From NCBI GenBank assembly GCA_964036045.1, contig OZ038387.1:54158427-54222426 (forward strand): a DNA stretch of 64,000 bases, read 5' to 3'. The position numbers and the translations under genes were made by a program. Below, piece by piece: positions 1 to 7,437 of this stretch; position 1 is the stretch's first letter; each line of letters opens with the position of its first letter. The notes beneath the pieces were generated by a model. It ran no database searches and was not told the origin of the DNA. It saw only the letters and a program-made list of their open reading frames with translations. This DNA comes from Eutreptiella sp. 'Long Island Sound 2002' (lineage: Eukaryota; Euglenozoa; Euglenophyceae; Eutreptiales; Eutreptiaceae).

Positions 1-36
1 TTTTTGAGAGGTCCTGGGTTCAATTCCTGGTCAGCC
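1..36 (+). other. tRNA-like T-arm with Pol III B box at window edge
   Basis: Positions 15-25 match the Pol III B-box consensus GGTTCRANNCC (GGTTCAATTCC), and the flanking bases can form a weak T-arm stem. The rest of any tRNA or tRNA-derived SINE would lie left of the window, so neither an A box nor an acceptor stem can be checked. It could be the 3' end of a tRNA gene, a SINE head or a chance match. Confidence 0.3.
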
Positions 37-39
37 TAA

Positions 40-80
40 CTAAGTAGGAAGATCCCATCTAAGTAAGAAGATCCCATGTG
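40..80 (+). repeat. two tandem copies of a ~20-bp unit
   Basis: The unit TAAGTAGGAAGATCCCAT is followed about 21 bp later by TAAGTAAGAAGATCCCAT, with one mismatch. It is a short local duplication just downstream of the tRNA-like arm, of the kind seen in SINE bodies. Confidence 0.5.
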
Positions 81-503
81 ACATGGCAGTGACCTCATCG
101 CCACATACCATGCCACCTCAGCACATATGGGACCCAAAACAAAGAGTGCACATCTCCTAAGATGGCACTATGGAGAGAGAGTGATCCTGAGGCAGTTTTC
201 TTACTCTTTTCCCAAAACATTTCAGCTATCTCTGTGAATATGCATTCATTTGTATCCTGAGTTGCAGTTTCTGTGAATATCTAATCATCTTTCACTGTTT
301 ACACTACAGCCCTTCATGCTTTGATCCTGAATTACCTTCTCCTTGCATACTATTGGCTTGGGCTATCCTGGATTGAGTTGGCTTTACTGTATTTCAACAA
401 ACAAAAGCTTTTCATCATCCAAAACCAGCAGCAGGACACCCTACAGCAACAACAAGCAGCAGGAGAAGCAAAAACACAGTGCTGAAAACACTATAAACCT
501 TTC
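81..503. other. unassigned left flank of Ty3-A
   Basis: No coding sequence, RNA gene or recognisable element is visible. The stretch is moderately AT-rich and shows no similarity to the protease region of Ty3-B, which lies at the other edge of Ty3-A. The two flanks of Ty3-A therefore do not come from one interrupted sequence. Confidence 0.5.
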
Positions 504-780
504 TGAGGGTCGGACCTGGGATTGGGATATGAGTTGGGATAGAGTGTCTATTGTCCTGTAATGCCCTTACCCCAGTCCAGTCTTAATCCCATGTGTACAT
601 ATCCTGATGTGTTGCTGTACATACTTTCGTTCCCTTGTTGCAGAGTGGCAAGGATCCTGAAACGCTTTGTCACATGACATGAGCGCATTGATGCCCTTGT
701 GAGCGTAGTGCTTTGCCTGCCTGCTCACTTGCAGTGTCCACCGCAGCGTCCCGTGGCCGGCCCCCCACGGGAACGCTTCA
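504..780 (+). repeat. Ty3-A 5' long terminal repeat
   Basis: This stretch aligns with 29200-29479 with about five substitutions and a 2-3 base indel, roughly 2 percent divergence. It begins TGAGGGTCGG and ends at a CA, as LTRs do. At about 277 bp it is short. The expected primer binding site (TGG...) is not found directly after it, so the true LTR could be longer, with the distal copy truncated. Confidence 0.7.
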
Positions 781-843
781 AAAGCGTTTCACCGCCGCGG
801 GGTTACCCAACCCTCGCGTGCCACTCGGGGCCACCAACCCCGA

Positions 844-932
844 GCAGCGCGGCGCAGCAGCTCGCAGCTCGCAGCTCGCAGCGCAGCGCAGCACCTCGCA
901 GCGCAGCGCAGCGGCTCGCAGCGCCGCCCAGC
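844..932 (+). repeat. GCAGCTC/CGCAG simple repeat in Ty3-A leader
   Basis: The leader between the LTR and gag contains imperfect tandem copies of GCAGCTC and GCAGC units. The rest of the leader (781-1200) is GC-rich and has no convincing coding sequence. Such a repeat could fold into strong RNA structure upstream of the Gag start. Confidence 0.6.
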
Positions 933-1200
933 GACAGCGCTGAGTTCGTCACGGAGCCCGCAGCGCCGTCCAGAGCATCGCCCTGACCGCGCCGCGACCG
1001 TAAAGGAGGTGCACAGACCAGACCCATCGGCCGACCAGCAAGGCCGCGTCAACCACCTCCATAACCACCGGCTGACCAGCACCAGCCGCACACCCAGTCC
1101 AGTGCTGCATCTTCCGCCTCAACAAACACCACCGGAACCAGTTCGTTGAGCGGAACAAGTGATCACCAAGGACCTCAAGACCAACTACGCCCCCGCTGCC

Positions 1201-4200
1201 ATGGTAAACTGGCAGGAAGCGGGCAGGACGTGGCCGCGGCCCCACCCCCACGCGGCACGCCTGCTGCGTGGGTTGGTTTGGGACCAGCACTACCGCCACA
1301 GCCACCCCCAGTGCGAAGGCGGCATGCCCGGGAGCTTCGAGCTCCGCGAGGACATGGGGGAGGACCGCCTGCGGGCAGTGGAGGTGTGGCTGCGGGCGGA
1401 AGGGTACGAGTACCGCTTCCGCCGCAAGCGCTGGAGGACCTGGACCCGGCCGGACAGGCCCGGCGAAGGGCTGCGCCCCGACGGGATTGAGGAGGACGAG
1501 GACCCCAGCGCCTACCCGTCGGGCGCCTCGATCAATGTCTCCATGTGGGACATGATCGAGAAGAACTTCCCGGAACCGGGAAGCGAGAGCAGGCTGCAGG
1601 GCAGCAGCAGCGCGTCTCCGGCGAAGGAGAAGCGGTCCGCCGGTGACAGGAAGCGGGACCGGAAGTGGCGGGAGTACCAGGAGTCCCTGGCCGCCGAAGC
1701 CGCCCAAGGCGCCAAGGGCGGAACCCCAGCCCCCAGTCCCCAACGGGCCAATGGTGGTCATCACCCCGGCCACGCCACCCTCGGCGAGTTCATCCAAGTC
1801 GCCAGGCAGACCAAGGCCAAGCCCCGTCAGCTGCTCCTGAGGCCCCAGCAGGCCCCAGCAGGCCCCAGCAGCGACGTGGAGTCGGCCCACCGCAGGAGGA
1901 TGCCGGCCAACCGGGCCAGCTCCAGCAGCAGCGTCGCTCCCGACAGGGACGTGGCGCGCGCCTGTGAGCGCGTCTGTGGGGTGCCCTGCAACCTTGGGGT
2001 TGCCCGGCAACGGTCCAGGCAGCACAGCGCTGCCGTGGAGGGCGCCGTCGGCATCGCCCAGGAGGAGGCTGCGGAGTGGGCGCATGGCATGGCCATCCAC
2101 GCCCGGACCGTGGCGGCCATTGCTGCCGGACTCACGGCCGTAGCCGCCCATGGGGCAGCGACTGCCCAGGTCAACGGTGAGTTGGCGGCAGCCGACGAGG
2201 AAGCCCGCCTGACGCAGGAGGCCATTGCCTGCAGGGAGGCCGAGGTGAGGGCGCTGGAAGAGGCGCTTGCCCAAGAGAGGGCAAAGAAGGAGGCGGAGGA
2301 AAGGGCCCACGCCGAAGCGACGGCAAAGGCCCAGGCGGACGCCGCCAAGAGGGACGCCATCGAGGCCGCGCGACGGAAGGTCGCTGAGGAGAAGGCCAAG
2401 ACGGAGGCGGAGCTGGCGGCGTTGGAAGCGCAGAAGGCGCGGCTGCAGCAGGCCCGGGAAGCCGAGGCGGCTCGTGCTCGGGAGGAAGCCGAAGTGCGGG
2501 CTGCCGCAGCCACCGCCGCCGCAATGGAGGAGGCAGAGGCCAAACTCTGCCGCGAGACTCCCCCGGGAGGATCACGAGTGGAGACCCTTCGAAAGCTTTT
2601 CGAAGGGGACGCCTCCTCCAGGATGACGCTGGACGAGGCCGACACGGGCAGCAGTGGGAGCAGTGGCCCCACCGCCCATCGACGGAGGAAGGGCAAGGGG
2701 AAGACCCCCGAGAGGCCGTGGAGGCCAGCGGGTGGACACCCCCACGACAGTGACCCCTTCTTCACCGCCAGTGACGGGGATGAACGAGGCCGCCGACATC
2801 GCCAAGTGGTGGCTTGGACGGGCGGAGGAGGCGGAGACGTCCCCATGGAGCCGGAAGGTGAGGATGAGGATCTCCCTCCTCCCTACCGGAGCTCGGAGTC
2901 TTCCGAGACCGAGACGCCCAGGTGGGGCGACATGGACGAGGATGACGACATGGACTTCGGCATCACGAAGAAGCGCCCATCCTCGGACCCACCGAGGCGA
3001 CCCGGCGGAGACCCACCGGGACCCCCTGGCGGAGGACCATCAGGACCCCCTGGAGGACGCGCACCAAGTGGACCCCCTGGAGGGGGCGGACCCGGCGGAG
3101 GCCCTCCTGGAGGACCCCCTGGGGACCCCGACGACCCACCAGGGAACGGCGACCCGGATACCACCTGGCGGTGGATTGTCTACCTCCGCAGGAAAGTCCA
3201 GTTGCTCGAGCTGCAGGTAGACACGGGCAAGGGCGAGATGGCTCGCATCTCCAGGGTCGCCGCGCGCGCGCAGACAGAGCTGGACATCGCCAGGGCCAAG
3301 ATCAGCGGGCTGAACGCCGTCATCAGCGGCCTGCAGCAGAGGCTGGACGCGCTGGAGGCCCGTGGGAGCGTCGGCAGCGACCACCCACCCCTGGAGTCTG
3401 GCTCGTCGGACGACGGCTGGGGACCCGGACCAGGTCCAGGCAGACCCCACGCCCCCGGCGGAGCCCCCAGGAGTCGCCCCGGCGCCAGCGCCCCCTCTCT
3501 CACCGCCCCCTCTCACCACAGCGCGGGCCGCCGCAACGAGCGCGTGCCGCCTGGTAGTGGCAGTGAGGATTGGCGCGATGAGTGGCTCAGCTCGGACTAC
3601 CGCAACCGCCGTGCTCCACCGCGGACACCGGTACGCCCCCGACGCCCCGCACCAGCCCCGGAGCCAATGCCCATCGCTGGTGGACGTTATGGTGGACTCA
3701 GGGATGAGGTCCCCAGAGGAGACGTGGAGTGGGATGTCGGTGAAGGTGAGGACCTGGATCTGGACCTGGAGGAGTTCGACATCAGCCCACCGCGTGGTCT
3801 ACGACGGGAGGCCGCTGAACGCAGCCGCTGGCGCCGTGATGAGGATGCGTACATGGAAGAAGTACGGCGTGAACATTTCGGTTCAGCGTACATGGAGGAA
3901 CCGCGGCGTAGCCACAGGGATTCCATGGAGGAGATGGACGTGGCGGCCGTGGGAGTCCGTGGGAGAGGCCGATGGGAACCTCGGTCGACCTCGCGGCCGG
4001 CGTTCATGGTCTCTAAGGCCGCGGATGCCGCCGTGTGGGAACACTTGAAGGACATCAAGCCCCCCATGTACGATGGCAACCCCCTCAACCTCGATCGCTT
4101 CTTGGAGAAGCTGGACGATTGGGGGCTGACCGTCACTGAAGACATGCCTCACGCGGATGCGAAGAGATATGTCTTCAGACGGTTCAGGTACCGCCTGCCA

Positions 4201-5487
4201 GAAGTGCTCGGAGAGCTATACTTCATGGCGACCAAGGAGGGGAAAATCAAGACCCTCAAGGAAGCAAAGAAGTGGCTCAACGAGCAGGAGCGGGTGGACG
4301 CTCCGCAGGTGGCTGCCAAGCGGTGGAAGTCCATCAAGCTTGAGCATGATGAACGGGAGATCCGCCTGCGGGATTGGCGGGACTTCCGAGGGAAATACAC
4401 CCTCTACCGCCGCAACGTGGAGGATTGGAACGAGGGTGACGAGCAGGCTCGCCTGCTCTCCATGCTGCCGGAGGCATGGATCAAGAGGGTCACCAGGGAG
4501 GAATCCAAGCGGGCCAAGTCCAACCACACGGTCAAGATGATGCTCCCCAAGGAGTATCATACGAACGTGGTGGCTTGGGCGAAGAAGAACGTGGCCCGGG
4601 ATGTCAAACGGCACTCCCTGCAGAACGCTCTCCTCATCACCGTCTCAGGCGATCGCGAGAAGACTGCGATGTGGCGCCTTGACGAGTGTGAGTTGAGCGG
4701 CCAGACCATCCGTCTGCAGGCCATCCCGGCGCGGATGAGCTGCGACGAGATCCTGGAGTGGGTTGGCGAGGAAGTACTCAAGGAGTACCGAAACCTCCAC
4801 CACACCCGCGGGTTGAGGCCCGGCGACCGCGACGTCAACTACGTTGGCGAGGGACCTGGCGGGGAAGCTGCCATGGACCCAGCGGGAGCCGGCGGCGATG
4901 AGACTCTCGTCGACGATGACGACGACGATGAGCCCGCCGAGGTGGCCGTTTATGCCTTCGTGGCCAAGAACCTGATCGCGCGGAGCAAACCAAGAAACTG
5001 GAAGCCCCTGCAGCAGGGTTGGAGGAAGCAGGAGAAGAGGGACCCTCGCCGCATTGGCGACCCTCCGCTGTCCTTTGGGGAGTTCATACGAGCTCACCCT
5101 CAGGGCTGTTTCGTGTGTTATGGGAGGAAGCGAGGCTTCATCCATGACCACCGAACATGCCCCGTCCACAAGGCCGACACGGAGGCTTACAAGAAGGCGC
5201 ACGGGTCGAAGAAGCGTGCGCCCGCGGGTATCCGGGAAGCCAAGGTGGAGGTGGACAGGGACGAGCTCTCCAAGCTGGTGTCGCAGGGGACCGAGTTGGC
5301 CAAGGAGATCCAGGAGATCAAGAGGAACTGGGTCCCCAGGTCGGACAACAAGAACAAGGAGAACAACCAGAATGACCAGAACAAGGACAAGGACAAGAAC
5401 AAGGGTAAGAAAGGGGGAAGGAAGAAGGGCATCAACGAGGTTGATGCGGAGGAGAACACCCCTTCCTCCACAACCGACGCCCCCTAG
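1201..5487 (+). CDS. gag: Ty3-A Gag polyprotein
   Basis: This is the structural protein of the retrotransposon particle, 1,428 residues from the ATG at 1201, which sits in a good context (GCTGCCATGG). The frame is open upstream to 1159 without another ATG. In order it has a charged N-terminus, a long alanine/glutamate-rich coiled coil (residues about 330-450), a collagen-like Pro-Gly stretch (about 595-648), a second coiled coil (about 658-720) and a capsid-like region (about 930-1120). Near 1302-1325 is a Cys/His finger beginning CFVC, followed by a Lys/Asn-rich basic tail. At over 1,400 residues it is far longer than usual Ty3 Gags of 300-500. It ends at a TAG that is in frame with the protease. 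Confidence 0.8.
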   Translation: MVNWQEAGRTWPRPHPHAARLLRGLVWDQHYRHSHPQCEGGMPGSFELREDMGEDRLRAVEVWLRAEGYEYRFRRKRWRTWTRPDRPGEGLRPDGIEEDEDPSAYPSGASINVSMWDMIEKNFPEPGSESRLQGSSSASPAKEKRSAGDRKRDRKWREYQESLAAEAAQGAKGGTPAPSPQRANGGHHPGHATLGEFIQVARQTKAKPRQLLLRPQQAPAGPSSDVESAHRRRMPANRASSSSSVAPDRDVARACERVCGVPCNLGVARQRSRQHSAAVEGAVGIAQEEAAEWAHGMAIHARTVAAIAAGLTAVAAHGAATAQVNGELAAADEEARLTQEAIACREAEVRALEEALAQERAKKEAEERAHAEATAKAQADAAKRDAIEAARRKVAEEKAKTEAELAALEAQKARLQQAREAEAARAREEAEVRAAAATAAAMEEAEAKLCRETPPGGSRVETLRKLFEGDASSRMTLDEADTGSSGSSGPTAHRRRKGKGKTPERPWRPAGGHPHDSDPFFTASDGDERGRRHRQVVAWTGGGGGDVPMEPEGEDEDLPPPYRSSESSETETPRWGDMDEDDDMDFGITKKRPSSDPPRRPGGDPPGPPGGGPSGPPGGRAPSGPPGGGGPGGGPPGGPPGDPDDPPGNGDPDTTWRWIVYLRRKVQLLELQVDTGKGEMARISRVAARAQTELDIARAKISGLNAVISGLQQRLDALEARGSVGSDHPPLESGSSDDGWGPGPGPGRPHAPGGAPRSRPGASAPSLTAPSHHSAGRRNERVPPGSGSEDWRDEWLSSDYRNRRAPPRTPVRPRRPAPAPEPMPIAGGRYGGLRDEVPRGDVEWDVGEGEDLDLDLEEFDISPPRGLRREAAERSRWRRDEDAYMEEVRREHFGSAYMEEPRRSHRDSMEEMDVAAVGVRGRGRWEPRSTSRPAFMVSKAADAAVWEHLKDIKPPMYDGNPLNLDRFLEKLDDWGLTVTEDMPHADAKRYVFRRFRYRLPEVLGELYFMATKEGKIKTLKEAKKWLNEQERVDAPQVAAKRWKSIKLEHDEREIRLRDWRDFRGKYTLYRRNVEDWNEGDEQARLLSMLPEAWIKRVTREESKRAKSNHTVKMMLPKEYHTNVVAWAKKNVARDVKRHSLQNALLITVSGDREKTAMWRLDECELSGQTIRLQAIPARMSCDEILEWVGEEVLKEYRNLHHTRGLRPGDRDVNYVGEGPGGEAAMDPAGAGGDETLVDDDDDDEPAEVAVYAFVAKNLIARSKPRNWKPLQQGWRKQEKRDPRRIGDPPLSFGEFIRAHPQGCFVCYGRKRGFIHDHRTCPVHKADTEAYKKAHGSKKRAPAGIREAKVEVDRDELSKLVSQGTELAKEIQEIKRNWVPRSDNKNKENNQNDQNKDKDKNKGKKGGRKKGINEVDAEENTPSSTTDAP

Positions 5488-5499
5488 CGGAGCCCCTGC
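5485..5499 (+). promoter_or_regulatory. in-frame UAG between Gag and protease, candidate readthrough site (Ty3-A)
   Basis: TAG CGG AGC separates gag from a downstream frame that stays open into the protease. No in-frame ATG occurs between this stop and the DTGA active site at 5935, so the protease cannot be made by ordinary initiation. Stop-codon readthrough is the simplest reading. The same layout occurs in Ty3-B, -C and -E. Confidence 0.6.
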
Positions 5500-7437
5500 A
5501 GCCAAGGGCCCCAGCTAGGGCGGTCGCAGGATGGTGACGTGGGAAGCGCCGAACCATCCCAGTCGGGAGTCGATAAGCACAAAAGGAGTGCCGCGGGCGG
5601 AAGGCCCGGTCCGGCACCCAGTCGCGGAGGCGGGGTGAGGGCAAGTGAAGGCACGAACCCTTGCACCCGTCCGTCCTTCGCGACCAAGAATGTGTTTGAT
5701 GTACTACAGGATCTATCCGAGAGTATCGGAGGATCACCCGGACCGCAGCTGGATGCTGCAGATGGGCAGCCTGAGCCAATTGTCCACGACCTGCACCAGT
5801 CGCTTGTTGAGCTTCTGGAACGGCCGGAGATCCTGAGTTTGCACGCAGTGCGCCGTGTCGGTCGCGAGCGGCAGTTGCATCTTAAGGTCCGTGCCTTATG
5901 CGGGGAAGTGGAAAAGGTTTTCGACGTGTTGGTCGACACGGGAGCTCAAGTCAGCTTGGTCAAGGCTGGCCTACTTCCACCAGAGTGTCTGACCGACAGT
6001 CGGAAACCTGTCAGGCTGAAGGTGGCGAACGGCCAGTACATGGTGGGAGGCACGAAGGAAGCGGCCATCGGGCTGCAGTTCGTGAACCATCGTGAGCTGA
6101 GCCGCCCAGACCTCGGCAAGGAAATACTCCTGCACGGTCGCTTCTACGAGGCCGAGATGGACTGGGACATGATCGTTGGATACGACTTCATGATGGAGAC
6201 GGACTCCGGCGTTCTCCCGGCCCAGGCCTCCATGACCCTGTACCAGGACGACCAGCTCTCGTGGCTTTCGTCACCTGAGCACCATGTGGAATGCCAATGG
6301 ATCCACCCCGAACGCAATCAGCTCGAAGTGGCCGCGCTGGACACTGAGCCAACTGGTCCTGCAAACCAGGAGTACGGCGTAAGCCCGGAAGTGGCGAGCC
6401 GAGTTGTCGCGGACTTGGGAGCTTCGGATCTGGCCCTGGATGCGTTCTCTTCAGGAACCTCCGCCCATCTTCGGGTGTGTGAGAAGTACTGGAGCGCACA
6501 GGACTCTGCGTGGAAGAAGCACTGGGGTCCGCATCAGGGATTGATGTGGATCCATTGCTCCCGTTGGGACATTCCAAGAGCGATAGCGAAGATTCGCAAG
6601 GACCGCTCCAAGGCAGTGCTGGTTGTTCCTATGGGATGCACCGAGGAGGAAAGTACCCGACATTGGGTAGCCTCATTGACCAACATGACCTTAAACAAGG
6701 TCGTCCTACCGGCTGGAGAGAGTGTCTATCAGGACGCTAAGGGACAGCCCATGCCACCCCAGAGATGGCCAACAGAATTCCACTATGTGGATGGGGGCCT
6801 TGATCAGGCCGACGCCACGGACTTCGTGTGTGTCAACCGCATCATAGCAGAGCCCTGGCGGCAATGCTTTGCGGTTCCCCCTGTTGACATCGAAGAATCG
6901 GATTCGGAAGACCCCCTCACTGAAGAGGAGTGGGATCTGGTTCAGGGGTATATGGATCAGCCCTTTCACGACTGGGGAAACCAGCGGGAGGGCAAAGGCC
7001 AGGACAAAGCCTGGTGGGAAGTGGACTCGATCGTCTCTGGTTCCTATGACGGGAACACCTTCGTGCAGAGGGTGCTGGACCACCTATCCAGCCAGGACGA
7101 GCCAATCGGGGGTAACCCACCCACCTACGGCGATCTATTCCGAGGCAAGACCAGAGATGGCCCTTTGGGCCACCTGGGAAGACCGCCTGAGCCGAAGACG
7201 AGCGGGGTCGCTACTACTCAAGTAAGCTCCGTGGTCCAGGTGCCCGGAAAAGCCAAGGCGGAGTCCGATGATTGCCCCAAGATCCAGGCGTTGAGGGCCA
7301 GGCTGAAGCAGAAGTATGGTGATACCTTCTTCAGCGGTAAGCCTGTGTTTCCCCCACCGGTGCGTGGACCGTATGGCGAGGCCAAGATACGACTGAAGCA
7401 GGACCTCGTGTGTATCGGCAACGGGAGTTTGCCCTGA
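5488..7437 (+). CDS. pol: Ty3-A Pol N-terminal part: aspartic protease plus Dam-like domain
   Basis: The reading frame continues directly from gag past the TAG. The retropepsin active site VDTGA lies at 5932-5946 and the second conserved motif (MIVGYDF) near 6169-6189. From about 6418 to 6640 comes a module homologous to the Dam-like region of Ty3-C and Ty3-E (LALDAFSS, later KAVLVVP), but the motif that reads WINPPF there reads WIHCSRW here. The methyltransferase-like site is therefore probably dead. The frame ends at TGA 7435-7437. RT resumes in another frame just upstream of that stop, next to a GTGTGT run, which suggests a 2-base insertion or a frameshift site. Confidence 0.75.
   Translation, partial: RSPCSQGPQLGRSQDGDVGSAEPSQSGVDKHKRSAAGGRPGPAPSRGGGVRASEGTNPCTRPSFATKNVFDVLQDLSESIGGSPGPQLDAADGQPEPIVHDLHQSLVELLERPEILSLHAVRRVGRERQLHLKVRALCGEVEKVFDVLVDTGAQVSLVKAGLLPPECLTDSRKPVRLKVANGQYMVGGTKEAAIGLQFVNHRELSRPDLGKEILLHGRFYEAEMDWDMIVGYDFMMETDSGVLPAQASMTLYQDDQLSWLSSPEHHVECQWIHPERNQLEVAALDTEPTGPANQEYGVSPEVASRVVADLGASDLALDAFSSGTSAHLRVCEKYWSAQDSAWKKHWGPHQGLMWIHCSRWDIPRAIAKIRKDRSKAVLVVPMGCTEEESTRHWVASLTNMTLNKVVLPAGESVYQDAKGQPMPPQRWPTEFHYVDGGLDQADATDFVCVNRIIAEPWRQCFAVPPVDIEESDSEDPLTEEEWDLVQGYMDQPFHDWGNQREGKGQDKAWWEVDSIVSGSYDGNTFVQRVLDHLSSQDEPIGGNPPTYGDLFRGKTRDGPLGHLGRPPEPKTSGVATTQVSSVVQVPGKAKAESDDCPKIQALRARLKQKYGDTFFSGKPVFPPPVRGPYGEAKIRLKQDLVCIGNGSLP

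Noticed and set aside
1827-2846. 339-codon minus-strand frame inside Ty3-A gag
   Set aside because: It is a shadow of the Ala/Glu-rich coiled-coil coding sequence; the plus strand has the domains and the downstream pol.
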